A stretch of DNA of 64,000 nt. It comes from Hymenobacter ruricola. Lineage in GTDB: Bacteria; Bacteroidota; Bacteroidia; Cytophagales; Hymenobacteraceae. The stretch spans positions 186,001 to 250,000 of the forward strand of contig NZ_JADQDM010000004.1 of assembly GCF_015694525.1 (NCBI RefSeq), read 5' to 3'. A program made the translations under genes and the position numbers. The notes beneath the pieces are model-generated. The model was not told the origin of the DNA. It did not search any database and was given only the letters and a program-made list of their open reading frames with translations. Of this stretch, positions 49,548 to 56,088 are shown one piece after another (position 1 is the first letter of the stretch; each line of letters starts with the position of its first letter).

Positions 49548-51200
49548 ATGGCTTTCACGTTCAAACCTTACGCGCCCGCGGCCAAATACAAAACCGCTGC
49601 GGCGTACTTCTCGATGGAATTCGCCGTCGACCAAGCCCTCAAAACCTACTCCGGCGGCCTGGGCTTTTTGGCCGGCTCGCACATGCGCTCGGGCTTCGAG
49701 CTGAAGCAGAACCTGGTGGGCATCAGCATCCTGTGGAGCTTTGGCTACTACGACCAGGGCCGCGCCGAAGACCAGACCATGCGCGCCGAGTTCCGCCAGA
49801 AGCACTACTCGTTTCTGCAGGACACGGGCCTGGTGTTCCCCATCACCATTCACGGCGCCGACGTGCACGTGAAGGCCCTGTACCTGGCCCCGGAGGTGTT
49901 CGGCACCGTGCCCATGTTCTTCCTGACCACCGACATCGCGGAAAACGACTACATCTCGCGCACCATCTCGCACCACCTCTACGACCCGGACGCCGCGGCC
50001 CGCGTGGCCCAGAGCATCCTGCTGGGCGTGGGCGGCGGCAAGCTGCTCGACGTGCTCGGCCGCAAAACCGACGTGTACCACCTTAACGAGGGCCACGGCC
50101 TGCCGCTGGCGTTTTACCTCTACGAAAAACACGGCCGCGACCTGGCCGAAGTGCAGAAGCGCCTCGTGTTCACCACCCACACGCCCGAGCTGGCCGGCAA
50201 CGAGGAGCGCCCCATGAAGCTGCTCACTGACATGACCTTCTTCGGCACCATGACCGAGGAGGAAGTGCGCCGCGAAGCCCGCATCGGCACCGGCGATGCC
50301 CTGAACTACACCCTCACCGCCCTGCGCTTTTCGCGCAAAGCCAACGCCGTGAGCAAGGTGCACGGCCGCGTGGCCAACGAAATGTGGGGCCACTACGAGG
50401 GCATCTGCCCCATCATCCCCATCACCAACAGCCAGAACGGCACCTACTGGCGCGACCCGCAACTGGCCGCCGCCAACAAAAGCAAGGACGATGCGGCCCT
50501 GCTCGCCCGCAAGCAGGAGCTGAAAAAAGAGCTGTTTAAAATCGTGGCCGACCAGACCGGCAACGTCTTCGACTCCAGCGTGCTCACCGTGGTATGGGCC
50601 CGCCGCTTCGCCGGCTACAAGCGCGCCGACCTGATTCTGCGCCACTTCGAGCGCTTCGTGGAGTTGGCCAGCAACACCCAGCGCCCCATTCAGGTGATTT
50701 GGGCCGGCAAGCCCTACCCGAAAGACTTCGGTGCGGTGGCCTTGTTCAACGACATCATGAAGCGCACGGCCAGCCTGCCGAACTGCGCCGTGCTCACCGG
50801 CTACGAGCTGGGCCTGTCGGCCGCCCTCAAAAAAGGCTCCGACATCTGGCTGAATACGCCCCGCTTCCCGCGCGAAGCCAGCGGCACCAGCGGCATGACC
50901 GCCGCCATGAACGCCAGCGTGAACCTGAGCATCGCCGACGGCTGGATTCCGGAGTTCATCCGCGACGGCGAAAACGGCTTCGTCATCGCGCATTCCGACG
51001 AAACCCTGCCCGAAAACGTGAAGGACGACCAGGAAGCCACCGCCCTGCTCGACGTGCTGGAAAACACCGTGCTGCCCATGTATTACGACCAGCCCAAGAA
51101 CTTCCTGAAAGTGGTAAAAACCGCCATGAAGGACGTGGAGCCGGAGTTCGAGTCGGGCCGTATGGCCCGTGAGTACTACGAGCTGCTGTACAAAGCGTAA
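49548..51200 (+). CDS. glgP: alpha-glucan phosphorylase-like protein (GT35, short form)
   Basis: 550 residues from the ATG at 49548 (a GTG at 49533 would add five). It resembles the short alpha-glucan phosphorylases rather than the ~800-residue E. coli enzyme: AAYFSMEFAVDQALKTYSGG, LGFLAGSHMRSGFELKQNLV, HLNEGHGLPLAFYL, ARRFAGYKRADLIL and IWAGKPYPKD. Phosphorylases remove glucose-1-phosphate from glycogen or maltodextrin using PLP. The PLP lysine normally stands in GTSGMK; here the segment reads EASGTSGMTAAMNASVNL with Thr451 in its place. So the cofactor may be held differently or the enzyme may lack phosphorylase activity. Context with GH13 enzymes supports glucan metabolism. Confidence 0.85.
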   Translation: MAFTFKPYAPAAKYKTAAAYFSMEFAVDQALKTYSGGLGFLAGSHMRSGFELKQNLVGISILWSFGYYDQGRAEDQTMRAEFRQKHYSFLQDTGLVFPITIHGADVHVKALYLAPEVFGTVPMFFLTTDIAENDYISRTISHHLYDPDAAARVAQSILLGVGGGKLLDVLGRKTDVYHLNEGHGLPLAFYLYEKHGRDLAEVQKRLVFTTHTPELAGNEERPMKLLTDMTFFGTMTEEEVRREARIGTGDALNYTLTALRFSRKANAVSKVHGRVANEMWGHYEGICPIIPITNSQNGTYWRDPQLAAANKSKDDAALLARKQELKKELFKIVADQTGNVFDSSVLTVVWARRFAGYKRADLILRHFERFVELASNTQRPIQVIWAGKPYPKDFGAVALFNDIMKRTASLPNCAVLTGYELGLSAALKKGSDIWLNTPRFPREASGTSGMTAAMNASVNLSIADGWIPEFIRDGENGFVIAHSDETLPENVKDDQEATALLDVLENTVLPMYYDQPKNFLKVVKTAMKDVEPEFESGRMAREYYELLYKA

Positions 51201-51228
51201 GCGAGACGGAAGGAGCAGTAGGTTTCAT

Positions 51229-51330
51229 CTGTCATCCTGAACGCAGTGAAGGACCTTATCATGTCGGAACGATTGTCGTATAAACGACTCGTCCGAACGT
51301 GGTAAGGTCCTTCACTGCGTTCAGGATGAC
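51229..51330. repeat. palindromic repeat, class B, copy 2
   Basis: Starts CTGTCATCCTGAACGCAGTG and ends with the reverse complement; arms ~28 bases with at most one mismatch, around a centre of ~44 bases. It lies 30 bases past the phosphorylase stop. Confidence 0.93.
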
Positions 51331-51374
51331 CGACAATATTATCCTTTCCATTTCTCTTCCCTGCCTTATCCGCC

Positions 51375-52037
51375 ATGTGTGGTCGCTACACCTTCATCGC
51401 CCCGGCTCCCACGGCTGAGCAGCGTTTCGACGCCACGTTCGCCGAGCCCGCCCCGACTACCTACAACGCCGCGCCCTCGCAGCGCCTGCCCATCATCACC
51501 AACGCCGCGCCCGGCCAGATTCAGCTCCTGAACTGGGGCCTCGTGCCCAGCTGGAGCAAGGACCCCGCCGCCGGCCCCAAGCCCATCAACGCCCGCGCCG
51601 AGACGCTGGCCGAGAAGCCCTCGTTTCGGCAGTTGCTGGGCCGCAAGCGCTGCCTGGTGCTGGCCGACAGCTTCTTCGAGTGGCAAGCCACGCCCGGTGG
51701 CAAAGTGCCGCACCGCATCCTGTTGCGCAACGAGCAGCCCTTCGCCTTCGCCGGCCTCTGGGACGAGTGGGTGGACCGCGGCACCGGCGAGCTGCACCCC
51801 ACCTTCACCATCATCACCACCGAGCCCAACGAACTGATGGCCAACATCCACAACCGGATGCCCGTCATCCTGCCCACCCGCGCCGCCGAGCAAGCCTGGC
51901 TCGACGACGGCCTGGGCCTGAAGGCGCACCAGGAGCTGCTGGTGCCCTACGACGCCGCGGCCATGCAGGAATACGTCATCAGCAAGCGCGTGAACTCGCC
52001 GGCCAACAACGACCCCGAAGTGCTGGCGGCAGCTTGA
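51375..52037 (+). CDS. SOS response-associated peptidase family (YedK/HMCES) protein
   Basis: 220 residues; the initiator Met must be removed to free Cys2 (MCGRYTF), which forms a lasting bond with abasic sites in single-stranded DNA. Active-site partners are present: Asn72 (INARAET), Glu102 (SFFEW) and His159 (NIHNRMP), in the same order as in E. coli YedK. It protects abasic sites during replication. The gene stands alone; its terminator is formed by a shortened class B repeat. No LexA box was recognised. Confidence 0.95.
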   Translation: MCGRYTFIAPAPTAEQRFDATFAEPAPTTYNAAPSQRLPIITNAAPGQIQLLNWGLVPSWSKDPAAGPKPINARAETLAEKPSFRQLLGRKRCLVLADSFFEWQATPGGKVPHRILLRNEQPFAFAGLWDEWVDRGTGELHPTFTIITTEPNELMANIHNRMPVILPTRAAEQAWLDDGLGLKAHQELLVPYDAAAMQEYVISKRVNSPANNDPEVLAAA

Positions 52038-52055
52038 CACTTCGCTGAGCGAGGG

Positions 52056-52105
52056 AAAACCCGTCTGTCATCCTGCGCTCCGCTCAGGATGACAGACGGG
52101 TTTTT
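52056..52105 (+). terminator. terminator built from a shortened class B repeat
   Basis: AAAACCCGTCTGTCATCCTG pairs perfectly with its complement around CGCTCCGCT, followed by T. The TGTCATCCTG / CAGGATGACA part is the end of the class B repeat, so the repeat itself became the terminator of the YedK-like gene. Confidence 0.9.
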
Positions 52106-52139
52106 CATACTTCATGAAGCAAAGCGTTACTTTGCCCGC

Positions 52140-52514
52140 ATGAACTGGCGCAACCCCTGGCTTTTACCGATTCTCATTCTCGTGCTGGCTTCGGCCGTGC
52201 AGCTGGACTTGCCGTGGTGGAGCCTGGCCGTGGTCGCCTTTGTAGTGGGCTTGGCCATTGCGCCCACCGGCCGCGTGGCGTTTTGGGCGGGCTTTAGTGG
52301 CGCCGCCTTGAGTTGGATACTCCCTGCCGCTTGGCTGGCTTACCAGAACGAGGGCCTGCTGGCCCACCGCATGGCGCAGCTGCTGCCACTGGGCGGTTCG
52401 GTGCCGGTGCTGGTGCTGGTGGCGGGCCTGGTAGCCGGGCTGGCCGGTGGCCTGGCGGGGCTGGCCGGCGCTTGGTTGCGCCTGGCGGTGCGCCCGGTAA
52501 ATCCCGCCGCCTGA
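52140..52514 (+). CDS. small membrane protein, 124 aa
   Basis: From ATG 52140 (an ATG at 52089 would start in the terminator hairpin). Four membrane helices: LLPILILVLASAVQL, LAVVAFVVGLAIAPT, VAFWAGFSGAALSWILP and VPVLVLVAGLVAGLAGG, with a Gly/Ala-rich last helix. No named family was recognised, although similar small proteins are found in Hymenobacter-like genomes. An RTTACTTTG element stands 12-20 bases before the ATG. A repeat with GTAGAGACGCA ends begins 6 bases after its stop. Confidence 0.7.
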   Translation: MNWRNPWLLPILILVLASAVQLDLPWWSLAVVAFVVGLAIAPTGRVAFWAGFSGAALSWILPAAWLAYQNEGLLAHRMAQLLPLGGSVPVLVLVAGLVAGLAGGLAGLAGAWLRLAVRPVNPAA

Positions 52515-52519
52515 CGATG

Positions 52520-52624
52520 GTAGAGACGCATAGTTGCGTCTCGTCGTTGAACGGCTGGCACCGCGCCGCTGGGGCGTTACTCAGGCGTCATCGTCATAAC
52601 GGACGCAAGATGCTGCGTCTCTAC
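52520..52624. repeat. inverted repeat with GTAGAGACGCA ends
   Basis: GTAGAGACGCA (52520-52530) and TGCGTCTCTAC (52614-52624) are the outer arms. Each end also forms its own hairpin: GAGACGCA-TAGT-TGCGTCTC on the left, GACGCA...TGCGTC on the right. It contains the stop codon of the next gene (52621-52623). Confidence 0.85.
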
Positions 52625-52815
52625 TTGTAAGTGTACCAGTTCAGTACTTCCAGGCCGGCCTGGTCGTCGTCAGCTTCCACCACCTCGTTGATGACGTACT
52701 GAATTTCGTCGTCGGACCAGCCTTCGTCTTCGGCGGCGGGCACCCAGAGGTCGAGGGCGGCGTAGCGGTTGGTGCCGGGCGGCAGGGCCCAGCGGACTTT
52801 TTTGCGGATGTTCAT
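52621..52815 (-). CDS. small acidic protein, 64 aa
   Basis: 64 residues: a short basic start (MNIRKKVRWALPPGTNRYA), then an acidic body (DEGWSDDEIQYVINEVVEADDD) and GLEVLNWYTYK. Codon use is like that of the surrounding genes and the protein is compact, so it is likely real. No family was recognised. The stop codon is formed by the terminal GTAGAGACGCA repeat, so the present C-terminus may have been set by the repeat. It may be transcribed with no partner: the nearest minus-strand gene upstream (RlpA) is 42 bases away, so an operon with it is possible. Confidence 0.6.
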   Translation of the reverse strand: MNIRKKVRWALPPGTNRYAALDLWVPAAEDEGWSDDEIQYVINEVVEADDDQAGLEVLNWYTYK

Positions 52816-52857
52816 GGCGCAATATTCGGAAAAGATGCCCGGTAGTCGGTGCTAACC

Positions 52858-53274
52858 TTATTTTTTGGGCGCAGCTTTGATGACTTTGAGCTGCACGGGC
52901 ACCACCCCGGCATCCACCAAATCCAGCTTCTGGGCGGCTTTGCGCGAAACGTCCACGATGCGGCCTTTCACGTGCGGGCCCCGGTCGTTCACGGTCACTT
53001 TCACCGACTTGCCGTTGCGCACGTTCGTGACTTTGATGCGGGTGCCGAAGGGCAGGGTGTTGTGGGCGGCCGTCATTTTGCCGGGCCGGTAAGGCGCGCC
53101 GCTGGTGGTGGGCCGGCCGGCGAACTTATCGGCGTAGTACGAGCCCTGGCCCGACTGCGTGAACGCATTGCGGCTGCCCCCGCAGGAGGTGGCCAGCAGC
53201 AGGGCCGGCAGCGCCCACCGTAGCGGCCCGAAGGGGCGGAGGTACAGAAATTTGGCCTTGAGGTAGTGCTTCAT
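52858..53274 (-). CDS. RlpA-family septal ring lipoprotein
   Basis: 138 residues. The signal sequence ends in a lipobox, LLLATSC. The double-psi beta-barrel domain is clear: GSYYADKFAGRPTTSGAPY, TAAHNTLPFGTRIKVTN, VTVNDRGPHVKGRIVDVSRK. In E. coli-like species RlpA localises at the septum; in Pseudomonas it is a lytic transglycosylase that cuts peptidoglycan lacking peptide stems. The catalytic Asp of DRGP is present. There is no SPOR domain, so it is a short RlpA. The neighbouring small acidic gene follows 42 bases later. Confidence 0.9.
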   Translation of the reverse strand: MKHYLKAKFLYLRPFGPLRWALPALLLATSCGGSRNAFTQSGQGSYYADKFAGRPTTSGAPYRPGKMTAAHNTLPFGTRIKVTNVRNGKSVKVTVNDRGPHVKGRIVDVSRKAAQKLDLVDAGVVPVQLKVIKAAPKK

Positions 53275-53338
53275 CTAAACTTTATAATTGGCGGCCACCT
53301 TTCGGCCATATTTCTCACCCCAAACAACTTTCAACCCC

Positions 53339-53557
53339 ATGAAAAACCTGTTGAAACTGGCTTCGGCCCTGGCTCTCTCGTGCACCTTCCTGGCCGCTCA
53401 CGCGCAGCAGGGCGACGACAAGATGGCGAAAAAAGAAGCCAAGACGGAAGGCAAGATGATGAAGAAGGACGGCAAGATGGCGTCGGACAAGATGGCCAAG
53501 AAAGACGGCAAGATGGTGAAGAAGGACGGCAAAGCGATGGCGAAGGACAAAATGTAG
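53339..53557 (+). CDS. small secreted Lys/Met-repeat protein
   Basis: 72 residues from the ATG at 53339. A signal peptide (LASALALSCTFLAAHAQ) is followed by tandem units of the form K-M-x-K-K-D-G-K (GKMMKKDGK, DKMAKKDGK, GKMVKKDGK), almost all Lys, Met, Asp, Gly and Ala. The Met/Lys alternation may bind metal or nucleic acid, or come from a repeat expansion; the same GK/DG pattern appears weakly in DUF6799 proteins. No homologue of known function was recognised. It is divergent from rlpA and convergent with the lysozyme gene. Confidence 0.75.
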   Translation: MKNLLKLASALALSCTFLAAHAQQGDDKMAKKEAKTEGKMMKKDGKMASDKMAKKDGKMVKKDGKAMAKDKM

Positions 53558-53575
53558 TCCATCGGCCATTGGCCC

Positions 53576-54517
53576 CTACCGCCCGGCTTGCCGCCCCGCT
53601 TGCCGCCCCGCTTTGGGGCCGGTGGGCCGGGCGGTTTTTTTGCCCGGCTGCGTTTTGGCGGGCTTCGTTGTCGCTTCGGGTTTGGGTTTCGGCGCGGGCA
53701 CGCGCAAGGCCTGCAACGCCTCAAAGTTGCCCTGGAATACGTTGAAGTCGACCACGCCGCGGATGCCGGGCACGTAGGCCTCATCGGAGTGTTGCCAGAT
53801 TATCCACTTGCTGCGGGGCATGGCGGGCTTTTTCACCTCGTAGTGGGCCAGCCAGAGCGGGTAGTCGTCGAAGTGCCCGGCCAGGTGGCGCCGGTAGAAG
53901 CTGTGGTTGGAATAGAGAATGGGCCGCACGCCGTAGTGCGCCTCGGTGAGGCGCAGCCAGCGGGCCACCTCGCGCCGCAGCACGGCCACGTCGTGAAAAT
54001 TGGGCGCTTCCACGTCGAGCACCGGCGGCAGGTCGCCGGGCGCCAGGGGCACGGTGCGGGCAAAAAGGTCGGCCTGAATCTGCCCGTCGCGGTTGGGCTG
54101 AAAATAGTGGTAGGCGCCGCAGAGCACGCCGGCCTTGCGGGCTTCCTTCCAGTTGCGGGCAAAGCGCGGGTCGCGCAACGTGGCCCCCTCGCTGGCCTTG
54201 ATGAAGGCAAACCGCACCTTGTTGCGCGCCACCTCGGGCCAGTCGATGCGGCCCTGGTAGGCCGACACGTCGATGCCATGCACCGAGTAGCCGGCCAGCA
54301 GCGGCGTTTTTTCGCGGCCCGTGAGGCCGTTTTTGGTGAAGGTGGCCCAGGCCCGGCGGGCGTAGCGGTTGAGCTGCACCTGGTGGCGCTGGTAGTACAC
54401 GGCGCCGGCCAGCAGCGCCAGCAGCAACCCGGCCAGCACGGCGCGCCGCCAGGCCCGCCGGGGCGCGCGGGGCGGGGCGGGAGGGGTGGCGCGGCGGGTG
54501 GGCGAAGGCTGGGGCAT
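53576..54517 (-). CDS. membrane-anchored GH25 lysozyme
   Basis: 313 residues from the ATG at 54517 (the frame opens to 54676 but the preceding part overlaps the divergent gene region). One N-terminal membrane helix (~30-48: AVLAGLLLALLAGAVYY) anchors it with the enzyme facing the periplasm. The GH25 domain (~85-275) has DVSAYQGRIDW, FAFIKASEGATLRDP, GAYHYFQP, the acidic pair PVLDVEAP, and WIIWQHSD. It cuts peptidoglycan between MurNAc and GlcNAc. The C-terminal ~40 residues are Lys/Pro/Ala-rich (KPKPEATTKPAKTQPGKK) and could bind the wall. Confidence 0.92.
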   Translation of the reverse strand: MPQPSPTRRATPPAPPRAPRRAWRRAVLAGLLLALLAGAVYYQRHQVQLNRYARRAWATFTKNGLTGREKTPLLAGYSVHGIDVSAYQGRIDWPEVARNKVRFAFIKASEGATLRDPRFARNWKEARKAGVLCGAYHYFQPNRDGQIQADLFARTVPLAPGDLPPVLDVEAPNFHDVAVLRREVARWLRLTEAHYGVRPILYSNHSFYRRHLAGHFDDYPLWLAHYEVKKPAMPRSKWIIWQHSDEAYVPGIRGVVDFNVFQGNFEALQALRVPAPKPKPEATTKPAKTQPGKKTARPTGPKAGRQAGRQAGR

Positions 54518-54613
54518 GGCGGGGCGGCTCAAAAATAACGACGGCCCCGGCGGCATCGTGCCTCGGCCGGCGGCTTTTCGCCAACTTTGCGCTTCCAGCC
54601 ATCCGTCCCTGCT

Positions 54614-54889
54614 ATGTCTTTCCTCCGCGCCGCCGATGCCCGCGACGAATCGGGCCACCTCATCAGCGAGTTGCACGGCGTCACGCTCGCCGCCATTCTG
54701 GAATACCTCGTGGCCGCCTACGGCTGGCCCGAACTCGACGCGCGCCTGCGCATGAACTGCTTCGCCGACAACCCCAGCGTCAAATCCAGCCTCACGTTTT
54801 TGCGGCGCACGCCCTGGGCCCGCGCCAAAGTGGAGCAGCTCTACATCAAGGCCCGCTCGGCCGAAGTGCAGGGCCGCCCGCGCCCCTAA
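54614..54889 (+). CDS. VF530-family (DUF2132) DNA-binding protein
   Basis: 91 residues from the ATG at 54614; an earlier in-frame ATG at 54587 is less likely. The whole chain matches the VF530 family: LHGVTLAAILEYLVAAYGWP, ELDARLRMNCFADNPSVKSS, LTFLRRTPWARAKVEQLYI. The family is small helical proteins classed as DNA-binding from structure; the biological role is unknown. It is followed 5 bases after its stop by a small membrane protein gene on the same strand, so the two are an operon. Confidence 0.9.
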   Translation: MSFLRAADARDESGHLISELHGVTLAAILEYLVAAYGWPELDARLRMNCFADNPSVKSSLTFLRRTPWARAKVEQLYIKARSAEVQGRPRP

Positions 54890-54894
54890 CCGCC

Positions 54895-55218
54895 ATGGCC
54901 GACGTCTCTCCCAAATCCTCCGCCGCGTCGCTGTTCGTGGGCCTGCTGCTGTTCGTGGCCTTCGAGACGGTGGCTTTCTACGCCCTGCAATACCTCACTT
55001 CCGGCCTGGGCGAATCGAACCAGATGCAGCCCGAAAACACCATTGTGAGCAACTGGCTCAAGACGATGGTGTTTTTTGTGGCGCACCTCATCCTGGTCAT
55101 CCTGGCCATGCTGGTGCTCAGCAATCAGCTGCCGCGCCACTACCGGGGGCAGGTGATGGGCTGGTTTTACCTGGCGCTGCTGATGAGCTTCGTGCTCCTG
55201 ATTCCGCTGTTTGGGTAG
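54895..55218 (+). CDS. small membrane protein cotranscribed with the VF530-like gene
   Basis: 107 residues with three membrane helices (~11-32, 55-78 and 88-106), e.g. FVGLLLFVAFETVAFYALQY and VFFVAHLILVILAMLVL. The loop LTSGLGESNQMQPENTIVSN joins the first two. It starts 5 bases after the VF530-like gene, strongly suggesting an operon. No family was recognised. A class A palindrome begins 15 bases past its stop. Confidence 0.75.
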   Translation: MADVSPKSSAASLFVGLLLFVAFETVAFYALQYLTSGLGESNQMQPENTIVSNWLKTMVFFVAHLILVILAMLVLSNQLPRHYRGQVMGWFYLALLMSFVLLIPLFG

Positions 55219-55232
55219 GGACTGTTGTAAAA

Positions 55233-55339
55233 AGAACGTCATGCCGAGCGCAGCGAAGCATCTTTACCGCTGTGGTAATCCGATTAAAAGGAGGAACTGT
55301 TGCGGTAAAGATGCTTCGCTGCGCTCAGCATGACGTTCT
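55233..55339. repeat. palindromic repeat, class A, copy 3
   Basis: Arms 55233-55270 and 55302-55339, 38 bases with one mismatch; begins AGAACGTCATGCCGAGCGCA. The centre (GGTAATCCGATTA) resembles copies 1 and 2. The interior of the arm (GCAGCGAAGCATCT) ties class A to classes B and C. Confidence 0.95.
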
Positions 55340-55354
55340 AATCCAAAATGCCCT

Positions 55355-55384
55355 AAAAAACAAAACCACCGCTGTGGGCGGTGG
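55355..55384 (-). terminator. intrinsic terminator of the Hsp20 gene
   Basis: CCACCGC pairs with GCGGTGG; on the minus strand it is followed by TTTTGTTTTTT. It lies ~140 bases past the Hsp20 stop. Confidence 0.7.
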
Positions 55385-55416
55385 CTCAATGTGAAACCGG
55401 AAAGACTCAGAAAGCA

Positions 55417-55472
55417 GCCGGTCGGCCCCGGCGTTATGGATGGACTGCGGTGCCGGTCGGTCCCGGCGTTAT
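55417..55472. repeat. pair of 21-base direct repeats
   Basis: 55417-55437 and 55452-55472 are identical except for one base (GCCGGTCGGyCCCGGCGTTA...), 35 bases apart. They lie between the Hsp20 gene and its terminator, so both are in the 3' untranslated region. Confidence 0.8.
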
Positions 55473-55521
55473 AATTAATTAACAGATAGTCAGGAAGATT
55501 AATTCGCGGCAAGGGCCGGAA

Positions 55522-55905
55522 TTAATTGTGGCGAATGTCGATTTCGCGCTGCTGGTCCGTCGGGTTCAGGAAAGGAATGCGGACTTGCAGCTCCTGGCCT
55601 TCGTGCACGGCATCGATGCGCGACAGGTCGAGGTTGTTCGGCAGGTCGAGGGTCTGGACGAAGAGGGGAGCGGCCAGCTGCGCTTCCGGCTCGTGGCGGT
55701 ACTCGCCGAACACGGTGAGGCGCTGCTGGTTGAGCACCACGCGGAAGCTTTCGGCCGGCACGGTGGGCATGGCCACGCGCAGAATCACGCCTTTGGGGCG
55801 CTGGTCGACGCGCAGTTGGGGCTGGGCCACGCCACCGCCGATGGTGTTGAGCAGGTCAAGCTGCGGGGCGATGGTACGGATAAATTTCGGGCTGATGAAT
55901 TTCAT
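55522..55905 (-). CDS. Hsp20/alpha-crystallin family small heat shock protein
   Basis: 127 residues. The alpha-crystallin domain covers ~30-125: PQLRVDQRPKGVILRVAMPT, SFRVVLNQQRLTVFGEYRHE, LPNNLDLSRIDAVHEGQEL and LQVRIPFLNP. The N-terminal arm is short and there is no long C-terminal tail, so large oligomers may not form. Small heat shock proteins hold unfolding proteins without ATP. The gene is monocistronic; the 183-base gap to the Omp85 gene should hold its promoter, though none was pinpointed. Direct repeats lie in its 3' region. Confidence 0.88.
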   Translation of the reverse strand: MKFISPKFIRTIAPQLDLLNTIGGGVAQPQLRVDQRPKGVILRVAMPTVPAESFRVVLNQQRLTVFGEYRHEPEAQLAAPLFVQTLDLPNNLDLSRIDAVHEGQELQVRIPFLNPTDQQREIDIRHN

Positions 55906-56088
55906 GGCAAGGAGCCGGTTTTAGGGGCGGCTTCGGGCTTGCTATGACAAATGATGTACCAATCTCAATCAGTACTTACTACGCCTGAAAATCAGCCGAA
56001 TTGGCGGAAATTTTAGGCGCATTTTTACCATTGCGGCCACGCTGGCAGCAAACGCGGTTTTACCCCCGGAAAAGCCGACGAAATGGCA

